DNA of 64,000 bases from an uncultured Spirochaetales bacterium (GCA_944388965.1 CALXKL010000009.1:1-64000); one strand, 5' to 3'. Positions 25,232-33,838 are shown, counted from the stretch's first letter. A program made the numbers and translations. The notes: generated from the letters alone by a model not told the origin.

Positions 25232-26734
25232 ATGAGCGAAAAAGAGAGATTGGCCGGAGTGCTGTTGCACCCTACGAGCCTGCCCGGGAAATGGGTCGTG
25301 GGCGACCTGGGAGAGGCCGCATCGCGTTTCGTGGACAAACTGCATGATGCCGGTGTGCATCTCTGGCAGGTCCTTCCGCTCGGGCCCACCGGATTCGGAG
25401 ACAGCCCGTATGCCGCACGTTCGACATTTGCGGGCAACGAGCTTCTGATCAGCCTGGACATGCTGTATGAGGACGGCTATCTGGAACTTGTCGACATCCT
25501 GTCACGTCCTCCGGCGTGCGAGAGGGTGGACTATGGTCTGGCGCGCACTGTCAAGATGCCGCTTCTGAGGAAGGCCGCCATGGCGTTCCTCGAGGAACCT
25601 GCCGCGGACTACGAGGAGTTCTGCCGCGAGAAGGCATGGTGGCTGGACGACTACGCCCTCTATCAGGTGCTGTGCGACCAGTACAACGACTCCAGGTGGT
25701 TCAGCGTCTGGGACGAGGCTCTCAGAAGACGTGACCCGCAGGCCCTGGAGAAGGAGAGGCAGCGCTATGCCGAAGAGATCGAGCTGTACAAGGTCTACCA
25801 GTACTTCTTCTTCACGCAGTGGACCGCCCTCAGGAAATACGCCAACGGCTGCGGTGTGAGGATCATAGGGGACATCCCCATTTTCGTCGCACCGGATTCG
25901 GTCGACGCATGGACGAACACCAGGCTTCTCAAGATAGACGAAGAGGGACATCAGGAGGCATCCTCCGGGGTCCCGCCGGATGCGTTCTCCGCGACCGGCC
26001 AGCTGTGGGGCAACCCCCTTTACAGATGGAGCGAGCACGAGAGGACCGGATTCGCCTGGTGGGTCTCGCGCATCAGGGAGACGCTGAAGATGTGCGACAT
26101 AGTCCGCATCGACCACTTCCGCGGCTTCGCGGCCTGCTGGGAGGTCCCTGCAGGCGAGGACACGGCCATGAACGGCAAGTGGGTGCCAAGTCCCGGGCAG
26201 AAGCTGCTGGACGCGCTCAGGCGCGAGCTGGGCGACGAGCTGCCGATCATAGCGGAGGACCTGGGCGTCATCACGCCCGACGTGGAGGCTCTCAGGGACC
26301 GCAACGGACTGCCGGGCATGAAGATACTCCAGTTCGCCTTCTCCGCCGCCGAAGATGGCGAGATCGATGCCTCGAACGCCTATCTTCCGCACAACGTCGA
26401 CGAGAACAGCGTTATCTACACCGGTACGCATGACAACGACACCACGCTTGGCTGGTACATGTCGCAGGACGATGGCATGAAGGACATCGTGCGCCGCTAC
26501 TTCGAATGCGGGGACGAGGACATCGTCTACCGTTTCATCCGTGCCGCCCTCGGCTCCCGTTCGCGCTACGCGATCATCCCGTTCCAGGATGTCCTTGGAC
26601 TGGGCACCGATGCCAGGATGAACGTCCCCTCCACCTGCGGAACGTCGAACTGGTCGTGGAAGATGACGCAGTCGATGCTCGACGACGACAACTTCGGAAG
26701 ACTGAAGTACTACATAAGGATGTACGCACGTTGA
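25232..26734 (+). CDS. malQ: 4-alpha-glucanotransferase (amylomaltase)
   Basis: 500 residues, GH77 family. Disproportionates maltodextrins to glucose and longer chains. Seen: LLHPTSLPGKWVVGDLG, HLWQVLPLGPTGFGDSPYA, DIPIFVAPDSVDAW, IRIDHFRGF with the nucleophile Asp, IAEDLGVITPDVEALR, and GTHDNDTTLGW. Start ATG25232 is the first codon matching the family N-terminus. It begins a compact run of plus-strand genes ending at 29612. A second MalQ is at 56308-57873, within a maltodextrin-type transport operon; this copy may have the housekeeping role. Confidence 0.95.
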   Translation: MSEKERLAGVLLHPTSLPGKWVVGDLGEAASRFVDKLHDAGVHLWQVLPLGPTGFGDSPYAARSTFAGNELLISLDMLYEDGYLELVDILSRPPACERVDYGLARTVKMPLLRKAAMAFLEEPAADYEEFCREKAWWLDDYALYQVLCDQYNDSRWFSVWDEALRRRDPQALEKERQRYAEEIELYKVYQYFFFTQWTALRKYANGCGVRIIGDIPIFVAPDSVDAWTNTRLLKIDEEGHQEASSGVPPDAFSATGQLWGNPLYRWSEHERTGFAWWVSRIRETLKMCDIVRIDHFRGFAACWEVPAGEDTAMNGKWVPSPGQKLLDALRRELGDELPIIAEDLGVITPDVEALRDRNGLPGMKILQFAFSAAEDGEIDASNAYLPHNVDENSVIYTGTHDNDTTLGWYMSQDDGMKDIVRRYFECGDEDIVYRFIRAALGSRSRYAIIPFQDVLGLGTDARMNVPSTCGTSNWSWKMTQSMLDDDNFGRLKYYIRMYAR

Positions 26735-27447
26735 ACATCATCCTGTTCGACAAGGGAGTACGGCGCTTCGAGCCATCCGACCAGAGGTATGTCCACATCC
26801 GCGATGTGCTCTCGCTCGGTGTCGGGGACACGTTCACGGCGGGCGAGTACAATGCCTGCCGGGGCCTTGCCACGATAACGCGCTTCGATGCCGATGGACT
26901 CGACTTCTCGTTCCAGGAGGGCCCGTATGACGGACGGCTTCATCCGCTCACGCTCCTGCTGGCATCCGTGCGCCCCATCTGCATGAAGAGGATACTTCGC
27001 GAGGTGGTCTCGCTCGGAGTCGGACGCATAGTCGTGACCGGCAGTGCGCTCGGCGAGAAGAGCTATCTGTCCAGCGGATTGTACAGGAGCGACGAGCATC
27101 TGGAGATCATGAGAAGCGGGGCGATGCAGAGCGGACACACCGGCTTGAGCACGATAGAGTTCGTCCCTTCGCTCGAGAAGGCGGCCTCGATGTGCGCCCA
27201 GGGGGCACATGCGGTTCTTCTGGACATCGACGCCGATGCCCGTCCGCTGTCCTCCATGGACCTCTCCGGTGACGCCGTGACGCTCGCCATCGGAGGCGAA
27301 CGTGGATGGAGCGACGACGAAAGGGGGCTTTTCAGGAGGCTGGGCTATGTGACCGCCTCCATGGGAGATAGAATACTTAGAAGCGAGACGGCTGCGGTCG
27401 CCGGCGTCGCCCTGGCGCTTTCACGCATGCCGTCCACAGGAGTCTGA
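26731..27447 (+). CDS. rsmE: 16S rRNA m3U1498 methyltransferase
   Basis: 238 residues from TTG26731, which overlaps the malQ stop (TTGA). SPOUT-class knotted methyltransferase. The C-terminal AdoMet region is clear: TLAIGGERGWSDDE and LGYVTASMGDRILRSETA. The N-terminal PUA-like domain covers about residues 1-70 (RYVHIRDVLSLGVGD). The TTG start is inferred from the overlap and family N-terminus; AAGGA lies 10 nt upstream. No ATG is available before the conserved region. Confidence 0.9.
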   Translation: MNIILFDKGVRRFEPSDQRYVHIRDVLSLGVGDTFTAGEYNACRGLATITRFDADGLDFSFQEGPYDGRLHPLTLLLASVRPICMKRILREVVSLGVGRIVVTGSALGEKSYLSSGLYRSDEHLEIMRSGAMQSGHTGLSTIEFVPSLEKAASMCAQGAHAVLLDIDADARPLSSMDLSGDAVTLAIGGERGWSDDERGLFRRLGYVTASMGDRILRSETAAVAGVALALSRMPSTGV

Positions 27448-27449
27448 TC

Positions 27450-28274
27450 ATGGCACATTGTGTTGTCGAAGAGGCCGAGAGGATACTCGACCAGAGCTTT
27501 CCCGTACTGGACAAGGGTTTCGTGCGCCTTGTCGACTATCTTGGTTCCGACCAGCGCATCGTGCAGAGCGCACGCGTCAGCTATGGCGAGGGGACCAAGA
27601 CCTACCGTCAGGACAAGGGCCTGATAAACTACCTGATGAGGAACGACCACACGTCCCCGTTCGAACAGGTCGTCTTCACCTTCCACGTCAAGGCACCCAT
27701 CTTCGTCGCCAGACAGTGGGTGCGCCACAGGACGGCCAGGATGAACGAGATATCAGGTCGCTACTCGGTGATGAAGGACGAGGTCTACCTTCCCGATGAG
27801 GGCTCTATTGCGCTTCAGAGCGAGGACAACAAGCAGGGAAGGCAGGAGGAACCGGTCGACGCCGCCACGGCGGAGAAGGTCCGCACCATGCTCTCGGACA
27901 ACGCCAGGAGCACCTTCGACACCTACCACGAGCTTCTCGACATGGGAATCGCCAGGGAGCTGTCCAGAATCAATCTGCCGCTGTCCATCTACACGGAGTT
28001 CTACTGGGAGATAGACCTGCACAACCTCTTACATTTCCTCCAGCTGCGTCTGGACCATCATGCCCAGGCCGAGATACGCGCCTATGCCGAGGTCATGTTC
28101 GACATCGTCAGGAAGGTCTGCCCGATCGCGGCCGAGGCCTTCGAGAACCACCGCCTGCATGGCAGGAGCTTCTCCCGCGACGAGGTCGAGGCCATAAGGG
28201 CCATGGCCCATGGTGGAGAGAACCCGCTTGAAGGCCGCGCCCTCGAGATCTTCATGGAGAAGCTGGACAAGTGA
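27450..28274 (+). CDS. thyX: Flavin-dependent thymidylate synthase
   Basis: 274 residues. Makes dTMP from dUMP using FAD, NADPH and methylenetetrahydrofolate. The ThyX signature RHR-X7-S is intact (Arg92-His93-Arg94, Ser102: RHRTARMNEISGRY). C-terminal NLLHFLQLRLDHHAQAEIR matches the family dUMP/FAD site. It begins 2 nt after rsmE and its stop overlaps the next gene (GTGA). No ThyA is in the window. Confidence 0.96.
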   Translation: MAHCVVEEAERILDQSFPVLDKGFVRLVDYLGSDQRIVQSARVSYGEGTKTYRQDKGLINYLMRNDHTSPFEQVVFTFHVKAPIFVARQWVRHRTARMNEISGRYSVMKDEVYLPDEGSIALQSEDNKQGRQEEPVDAATAEKVRTMLSDNARSTFDTYHELLDMGIARELSRINLPLSIYTEFYWEIDLHNLLHFLQLRLDHHAQAEIRAYAEVMFDIVRKVCPIAAEAFENHRLHGRSFSRDEVEAIRAMAHGGENPLEGRALEIFMEKLDK

Positions 28275-28639
28275 CGACCCATGCCGAGCTGGATTTCTTC
28301 TCCGGGCACATGGATGCCCTTCCTCTGTATGAGGGATTCAGGGACAGGATGCTCCAGATCGAGCCTGATACCCATCTCAAGGTGCAGAAGACCCAGATCG
28401 GCTTCTACAACAGGCATCTGTATGCCTGCGTATCGTTCATGCTGAACAGGCGCACCGACGGCTTCACGCTGACGCTGGGCCTTCCGTACAGGCTTGATTC
28501 GTCCATGGTCGCCGCTGCGAGCGAGCCGTATCCGGGCAGATGGACGCATCACATCCGAATCGATCGGGGCGACCGGCTGGACGACGAGCTGTTCAGTCTG
28601 CTTGCCGAGGCGGCCGACTGGGCCGATGCTAAGAGATGA
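28271..28639 (+). CDS. DUF5655-like protein
   Basis: 122 residues from GTG28271, which overlaps the thyX stop. The order of motifs (KVQKTQIGFYNRHLYACVSF, then TLTLGLPYRL, then RWTHHIRI) resembles DUF5655, a small family of unknown function. No signal peptide or membrane segment. The stop overlaps the glycosylase start, so it is translated together with thyX and the DNA glycosylase, which suggests but does not prove a nucleotide- or DNA-related role. Family assignment is from memory of the motif. Confidence 0.65.
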   Translation: MTTHAELDFFSGHMDALPLYEGFRDRMLQIEPDTHLKVQKTQIGFYNRHLYACVSFMLNRRTDGFTLTLGLPYRLDSSMVAAASEPYPGRWTHHIRIDRGDRLDDELFSLLAEAADWADAKR

Positions 28640-29253
28640 TGGATGCACGCTCTCTTCTGGATCTGTTCAAAGATGCATATGGCGAGGGGCGCTGGTGGTC
28701 AAGCGACCCGTTCTGCGTGATGTTCCAGAGCGTGCTTGTACAGAACACTTCCTGGTCGTCAGTCGAGAGCGTCCCCGTGCCATGTGCGCATGATGTCCTG
28801 AGCATGAGCCAGGAGGATCTCGAGAGAATCGTACGTCCTTGCGGCTTCTTCCATGCCAAGGCGCGTACGGTCAGGGCACTGGCCGAATGGTATGCCTCAT
28901 ACGGCTTCGACTGCGAAGCCGTCAAGGCGATGCCTGTCCGGCTTCTCAGAAAGCAGCTGCTGTCTATAAGGGGGATAGGGCCGGAGAGTGCGGACGACAT
29001 ACTTGTGTACGCGTTCCACAAGCCGCTGATGATAGTGGACGCCTATACGCGCCGTCTGCTGGAGCGCATGGGTTACGTCTTCACATGCGACGATGGGATC
29101 CGTAGCTGGGCATGCGCCTCGCTGGGCGATGACGCCGAGGCGTATGGCCATCTGCACTGGTATGTGCTGGACCACAGCATCTCGTCCTGCAGGAAGAAGC
29201 CGGCATGCGTAGCCTGTCCGGTTTCGCATTCGTGTCTCAGGAAGGGCTTATGA
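28636..29253 (+). CDS. Endonuclease III-like DNA glycosylase, MagIII-like
   Basis: 205 residues. HhH-GPD fold: hairpin LLSIRGIGPESADDILVYAF (about 109-127) and catalytic Asp135 in MIVDAYTRRLL. A [4Fe-4S] cluster is indicated by Cys185, 191, 194 and 200. At the position of the EndoIII beta-elimination Lys (GVGRKTA) this protein has Glu117 (GIGPESA), so it should be a monofunctional glycosylase without lyase activity, as in the MagIII 3-methyladenine group. ATGA overlaps with both neighbours. Confidence 0.85.
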   Translation: MMDARSLLDLFKDAYGEGRWWSSDPFCVMFQSVLVQNTSWSSVESVPVPCAHDVLSMSQEDLERIVRPCGFFHAKARTVRALAEWYASYGFDCEAVKAMPVRLLRKQLLSIRGIGPESADDILVYAFHKPLMIVDAYTRRLLERMGYVFTCDDGIRSWACASLGDDAEAYGHLHWYVLDHSISSCRKKPACVACPVSHSCLRKGL

Positions 29254-29612
29254 GCGACAAGGTGCTTCCCATGAAACTTTCCAGAGTGTATCCGCTTCTG
29301 GTGGCCAAGGCGGAGCGCAAGGGCCGCACCAAGGCCGAGGTCGACACCATCATCCGCTTCATGCTCGGCTATGACTGTGCACAAATCGAGACGATGGTCG
29401 CCGAAGATGTCGACTACGGCACGTTCTTCGAGCGCGCTGTCAGGAAGGACGACGCCTATCTGTCCGTCACCGGGAGCATCTGCGGCGTGAGGCTGGATTC
29501 CATCGGGGACGGAACGATGAGGCGCATGCGTGTCCTGGACAAGCTGGTCGACGATCTGGCAAAGGGCAGGAGTCTGGAGAGGATTCTCTCCCCGTTCGGC
29601 TATTCCGTGTAG
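29250..29612 (+). CDS. DUF2200-family protein
   Basis: 120 residues from ATG29250, overlapping the glycosylase stop. The N-terminus KLSRVYPLLVAKAERKGRTK followed by AEVDTIIRFMLGY is the hallmark of DUF2200, a small cytosolic family of unknown function. Last gene of the malQ run; its 3' end overlaps the convergent esterase gene by 13 nt and no terminator separates them. Confidence 0.82.
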   Translation: MSDKVLPMKLSRVYPLLVAKAERKGRTKAEVDTIIRFMLGYDCAQIETMVAEDVDYGTFFERAVRKDDAYLSVTGSICGVRLDSIGDGTMRRMRVLDKLVDDLAKGRSLERILSPFGYSV

Positions 29613-30361
29613 TCCCAGATGTCGAAAAGCCATCTGAGGGCGTTGTCGAACCAGCCTGCGAACACCGGGTTCCGGATTCCCACCTCGTCGGTTCCGACGC
29701 TTGTGCCGTGGCGTGCGCAGGGGTAGATGTGGAGTTCGAATGGTACACCGTTTTCTGCAAGGGCCGAGGCGAACAGAAGACTGTTGTCCACCGGCACCGT
29801 GGCATCGTCCGCGCTGTGGAAGATGAACGTGGGCACACATGAGGAGTCCACCCGCTTTTCCAGGCTGTACAGCCGCCTCTCCTCTTCGCTTTGGCACAGC
29901 ATGTCGAACGAACCTGTGTGGGCCTTGTCGCCGCTGGTTATCACGGGATAGCCCAGTATCATGGCGCTGATGTTGCGCCCCCTTCTCAGCGTGGCGTAGC
30001 TGGCCGCCAGATGTCCTCCTGCGGAGAAGCCGATGATGGCGATCCTGCCGGGGTCTATCCCGTATTCCTGCGCATGTTCCACCAGGTGGTCGACAAGCGC
30101 TTCCAGCGTGTCGACGGGCTTTTCCCTGGATATGTCATCTCCTACGGGGTAGTGCAGAATGAAAGTGTTCACTCCGTGCGCAAGAAAGCGCAGGGCCACG
30201 GGATCCGACTCCCTTGCCGACACATGGTTGTAGCCTCCTCCGGGGATGACGATGAGCGCGCCATGACGTGGATGCAGTCCGCCGTATGGCGTGAGGTCGT
30301 CGACGAGGTATGCCGTGACGCGGCTTTCCAGACGCCCCACGGTGAATTCCGCTTTTCTCAT
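29600..30361 (-). CDS. Alpha/beta-hydrolase, esterase/acetylxylan esterase-like
   Basis: 253 residues. Oxyanion motif PGGGYNHVS, nucleophile Ser113 in GFSAGGH, acid Asp185 or Asp186 in HSADDATVP, and base His218 in CARHGT. No signal peptide, so cytoplasmic. The GGGY/GFSAGGH pair is typical of the carbohydrate-esterase branch that removes acetyl groups from imported oligosaccharides; the substrate is inferred only. Monocistronic, between convergent (DUF2200) and divergent (uvrC) neighbours. Confidence 0.88.
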   Translation of the reverse strand: MRKAEFTVGRLESRVTAYLVDDLTPYGGLHPRHGALIVIPGGGYNHVSARESDPVALRFLAHGVNTFILHYPVGDDISREKPVDTLEALVDHLVEHAQEYGIDPGRIAIIGFSAGGHLAASYATLRRGRNISAMILGYPVITSGDKAHTGSFDMLCQSEEERRLYSLEKRVDSSCVPTFIFHSADDATVPVDNSLLFASALAENGVPFELHIYPCARHGTSVGTDEVGIRNPVFAGWFDNALRWLFDIWDYTE

Positions 30362-30387
30362 GAGGACATCCTAACCCGAGGCACGTG

Positions 30388-30416
30388 TTCACGCAAAGCG
30401 CCTTTTGCATTATATT
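30388..30416 (+). promoter_or_regulatory. Promoter of uvrC
   Basis: -35 TTCACG (30388-30393), 17-bp spacer, -10 TATATT (30411-30416). ATG30430 follows after 13 nt and has no real Shine-Dalgarno, so the leader should be about 7 nt. Confidence 0.55.
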
Positions 30417-30429
30417 TTCCGATACGAAG

Positions 30430-32205
30430 ATGAGTGCAAAGGACCAGGCGCATGCCCTGCCGGAGAAGAGCGGCGTCTACATGATGAAGGACAGTGACGA
30501 CAAGGTGATCTACGTCGGCAAGGCGAAGAATCTGCGCCGGCGCGTGTCCAGCTACTTCCTCCCCAACCGGGATGCCAAGACGAGCGCGCTTGTCGGCAGG
30601 ATAGACCACATCGACTACATGATCACGGGAAACGAGTACGAGGCGCTCGTGCTCGAGAACAACCTGATCAAGAAGTACAATCCGCACTACAACATCCTGC
30701 TCAAGGACGGAAAGAGCTATCCCATGATCAAGATCACGTGCGAGCGCTTTCCACGCGTGTACAAGACGCGGCGCATCCTGGACGACGGATCGTCCTACTA
30801 CGGTCCATTCTCCGCCACAGGCGCCTTGGAGACCTATCTGGACCTGATCCGCTCGAACTATCCGCTTCGCCTGTGCTCCGGGCCGATCGAGCGTCACAGG
30901 TCCCCATGTCTCTACTACCATATCCACAAGTGTCCCGGGCCGTGCATCGGCATGATCGACGAGAAGACCTACCAGGGCTATGTGGACGAGATACGCGACT
31001 TCCTTTGCGGCAACGACGTGAGCCTCGTTGCGAGGCTGGAGAAGGAGATGAGGCAGGATGCCCGGGAGCTGAGGTTCGAGGAGGCCGCGAAGAAGCGTGA
31101 CCAGATCAGCGCTCTGGAGAGCATCGGCAAGGCGCAGAGCGTCGAGAGCGCGCTTGCTGACGACAGCCGCGACTACGCCGCCGTGGCCCTGCGGGGCAGC
31201 CTGTGCACCGTCGCCATCATCCAGCTGCGCGATGGACGCGTGATCGGCAAGGCCCTCTACCGCGCCGAGACGTTCTCGGACGAGACCGAGGTCCTGCTCA
31301 GCTTCCTCGTGCAGTACTACAGCGACGGCGACAACCTTCCACGCGAGCTTTACGTGAACCAGGAGATCGACTCCTCCCTGATAGCCGACTACTTCAGCAG
31401 GGAGCTGGGCGTTCCTCTCTACATAGGCTTCCCCAAGGATGGAAAGCACTACCGCATCCTGCGCATGGCGGAGGTCAATGCTGCGGAGGATGTGGACAAG
31501 AGGCTGGGAAGGATAGACAACGCCGATGCCCTCTCCCGTCTTGCCGAGCTGATAGGACTCGACCACAGCCCGGTATACATCGAGGGTTTCGACATCGCGC
31601 AGCTGGCGGGCAAGTACACCACGGCCAGCCTGATCGTATTCAGGAACGGCAACCCGAGCGTCAAGGAGTACAGGCGTTTCAACATGAAGACTCTGGATGG
31701 AAGGATAGACGACTTCCAGTCGATGAGGGAGGCGGTCAGCCGCCGCTATTCCAGACTTTTCAACGAGGAGCGGCCGATGCCGGATCTCGTGATGGTCGAC
31801 GGCGGAAAGGGGCAGGTGCATGTCGCGGTGGACGAGCTCGAGGCCCTCGGTCTGGACTTCATACCCGTCGTGGGTCTTGCCGAGAGGAACGAGGAGATCG
31901 TGTTCCCGGACGACCGGCCGAACCTCGTCCTGGACAAGGCAGACCCGGCGCTTCGCATACTCATTGCGCTTCGCGACGAGTGCCACCGCTTCGCCACGAG
32001 CGCCAATCAGCGCATGAGAAGCCGCGATGCCGGATTCGCCCTTCTCCAGTCCATAGAAGGGGTGGGTATCAAGCGTGCCGAGAGGATAATGAAAGAGTGC
32101 GGGTCGATAGAGGGCGTGCTGGCCAACGGTGCCCAGGAGCTCGCCAACAGGTGCTCAGTGCCCCTCACCGTGGCCCAGAGAATCATCAAACAGCTCACGC
32201 TCTAG
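30430..32205 (+). CDS. uvrC: Excinuclease ABC subunit C
   Basis: 591 residues. Makes both incisions in nucleotide excision repair with UvrAB. N-terminal GIY-YIG nuclease (SGVYMMKDSDDKVIYVGKAK), central UVR helix (RFEEAAKKRDQI), RNase H-like 5' nuclease domain (EGFDIAQLAGKYT and MVDGGKGQVH) and a C-terminal helix-hairpin-helix (EGVGIKRAERIMKECGS). Start Met30430 is preferred over the in-frame codon 15 triplets earlier, which precedes the promoter -10. Its 3' end overlaps the convergent holA by 51 nt. Confidence 0.96.
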   Translation: MSAKDQAHALPEKSGVYMMKDSDDKVIYVGKAKNLRRRVSSYFLPNRDAKTSALVGRIDHIDYMITGNEYEALVLENNLIKKYNPHYNILLKDGKSYPMIKITCERFPRVYKTRRILDDGSSYYGPFSATGALETYLDLIRSNYPLRLCSGPIERHRSPCLYYHIHKCPGPCIGMIDEKTYQGYVDEIRDFLCGNDVSLVARLEKEMRQDARELRFEEAAKKRDQISALESIGKAQSVESALADDSRDYAAVALRGSLCTVAIIQLRDGRVIGKALYRAETFSDETEVLLSFLVQYYSDGDNLPRELYVNQEIDSSLIADYFSRELGVPLYIGFPKDGKHYRILRMAEVNAAEDVDKRLGRIDNADALSRLAELIGLDHSPVYIEGFDIAQLAGKYTTASLIVFRNGNPSVKEYRRFNMKTLDGRIDDFQSMREAVSRRYSRLFNEERPMPDLVMVDGGKGQVHVAVDELEALGLDFIPVVGLAERNEEIVFPDDRPNLVLDKADPALRILIALRDECHRFATSANQRMRSRDAGFALLQSIEGVGIKRAERIMKECGSIEGVLANGAQELANRCSVPLTVAQRIIKQLTL

Positions 32206-33240
32206 CCTAAGCGACGTGCAGCGGCCCTTGCCGACGATGATCGTGTAGACCATCAGCTCCAGCGTCAGCGCCACCTCGTCAGTGCCGGCGTTCCTGACCG
32301 ATATGTCCATTCCGTCCAGATACGGAATGATCCGTCTGCAGTCATCCAGCGAATAGTTGCTCTTCGCGATGCGGAACGTCTGCTTGTCGCGCACGCTCCT
32401 GATCCCCTTGACCTCGGTTCCACTCGTCGAGAGGGCGCATGCGTTCTCCAGCGCCTTTTCCTCGCCGACGTCCCTTGACAGGGTCAGGAAGCTCTCCAGC
32501 AGACGGAACTGCCTGAGAAGTATTCCGACGATGGACATGTAGCCTCTGCTGTCGGTGACCAGTATCCTGTGCAGCGAGGATAGGGCGCGTTCCAGGTCCC
32601 CCTTTGCAATCTGGGCAAAGAGGGTGAAGCCGTCCTCGCTGCGCGTATGGCTGACGTACGAGGCGATGTCGTCCAGACGGATCCTGCGGCCCCCTTCGCC
32701 GTGTGTGGTGTCGAAGAAGATCGCCAGAAGCGAGCACGTGTCCTTCATCGCCTGAGTGTTGTTGTCGATCATGTCGAGGATGTAGCGTATCGCATCCTGG
32801 TCGATCTGGTAGCCTGCCTTGCGGAAGAACGTCCGTATCCAGTCCTGCTTGCGGTTCTCGAAAAGCTCCCAGAACGTGATCACGTCCTCCTTGCGCACCG
32901 CCTTGGAGATGGTGGAGGGCAGGGAGTAGGCCGACTCGGACGAGATGACGACCAGACGTGAGGCGGGATCGTCGCTGCATGAGGCATAGCGGGCTATGAC
33001 CTTGTTGACCGGGCTGTTCTTCTGAAGCTGTTCGTAGTGCTTCAGTACGACGAGCGTGAACGATGAGAAGAGGGAAGGCGAGAAAAGCGCGTCCTCGAGT
33101 GTCGATGCGTCGACGTCGAAGGCGAACAGCCTGACGGTCTCCATGTCGGGATGCTCCTTCCTGAGCCGCATGGTCTCCTCTTCGAGCCAGGTCTGCTTCT
33201 CACCCTCTTCGCTGCCCATCAGGAAACTAACGTGAGCCAT
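32155..33240 (-). CDS. holA: DNA polymerase III delta subunit
   Basis: 361 residues. Clamp-loader delta subunit that opens the beta clamp. Recognised by the overall HolA pattern: an N-terminal degenerate AAA+ domain (FLMGSEEGEKQTWLEE), then the central helical region (DNNTQAMKDTCSLLAIFFD) and the C-terminal collar-type domain (GYMSIVGILLRQFRLLESFL). Its start overlaps the lexA-like stop by 14 nt, making it the last gene of hprK-HPr-lexA-like-holA. The C-terminal 17 codons are encoded opposite the end of uvrC. Confidence 0.88.
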   Translation of the reverse strand: MAHVSFLMGSEEGEKQTWLEEETMRLRKEHPDMETVRLFAFDVDASTLEDALFSPSLFSSFTLVVLKHYEQLQKNSPVNKVIARYASCSDDPASRLVVISSESAYSLPSTISKAVRKEDVITFWELFENRKQDWIRTFFRKAGYQIDQDAIRYILDMIDNNTQAMKDTCSLLAIFFDTTHGEGGRRIRLDDIASYVSHTRSEDGFTLFAQIAKGDLERALSSLHRILVTDSRGYMSIVGILLRQFRLLESFLTLSRDVGEEKALENACALSTSGTEVKGIRSVRDKQTFRIAKSNYSLDDCRRIIPYLDGMDISVRNAGTDEVALTLELMVYTIIVGKGRCTSLRLERELFDDSLGHGEGH

Positions 33241-33838
33241 AGAACCTCAGCATGGCATGAGCCACTGCATGAATGCGCACCTGGGCGCAGTATATGTTCC
33301 CTACATCGTCGCATCCCGCCTGCAGCTCGCTGCGGCCGTAGATGCGCATGTACTTCCTCAGCACGAGCTCGTCCCCTTCGCTCGGACTGGCGAGAACGAT
33401 GTCTCCGCTTCTGGCCTCGTCGGTCCTCCGGAACACGACATAGTCTCCACGGCGTATGCCTTCGTTGATCATGCCGTTGCCTTCGATGCGCAAGGCGAAG
33501 AAGATCTGGCCATGACGGAGCCTCAGGGCCGATATGTTCAGCTCCTCCCTTGTCCTCCGTCTTCCTTCAAGGTATTCGTTCTCCCCGAACAGGGGCACGG
33601 TGACGATGCCAGGCCTCTGCTCCTCCCACTTGCGCAGCGCTATGCTGCGCGCCGAGTGCCCCTTCGTGGACAGCATGCCCTTCTTCTGCAGTGCCTGCAC
33701 ATGGTACCAGGCCGCGGGGTCCGTGAAGCCGAAGTGGGTGGCGATCTCGTTGAGGGAGGGGCTTGTATTGTTCCTGGCGTTGTAGTCGGTGATGAAGTCG
33801 AGCACCTCCCGTTGTCTGTCAGTCAGTCCCTTTGACAT
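33227..33838 (-). CDS. LexA-like repressor with inactivated self-cleavage domain
   Basis: 203 residues. N-terminal LexA winged helix (LTDRQREVLDFITDYNARNN, then SLNEIATHFGFTDPAAWYHV) and a C-terminal S24-type domain that aligns throughout with E. coli LexA. The cleavage site Ala84-Gly85 aligns with Tyr89-Leu90. Catalytic Ser119 (SGMSM) aligns with Gly122 (EGNGM). Catalytic Lys156 (VTVKRL) aligns with Arg161 (LVLRKY). All three are lost, so RecA-stimulated autoproteolysis should be impossible. The fold-defining IRRGDYVVFRR and RSGDIVLA are kept, so it may be a constitutive or ligand-controlled dimeric repressor. It overlaps HPr upstream by 20 nt and holA downstream. Whether a normal LexA exists elsewhere is unknown. 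Confidence 0.85.
   Translation of the reverse strand: MSKGLTDRQREVLDFITDYNARNNTSPSLNEIATHFGFTDPAAWYHVQALQKKGMLSTKGHSARSIALRKWEEQRPGIVTVPLFGENEYLEGRRRTREELNISALRLRHGQIFFALRIEGNGMINEGIRRGDYVVFRRTDEARSGDIVLASPSEGDELVLRKYMRIYGRSELQAGCDDVGNIYCAQVRIHAVAHAMLRFYGSR

Noticed and set aside
33227-33838. Reading the LexA-like gene as a pseudogene because its catalytic residues are missing.
   Set aside because: The frame is intact, tightly overlapped with both neighbours, and the folding core and winged helix are preserved, which argues for a functional non-cleaving protein.
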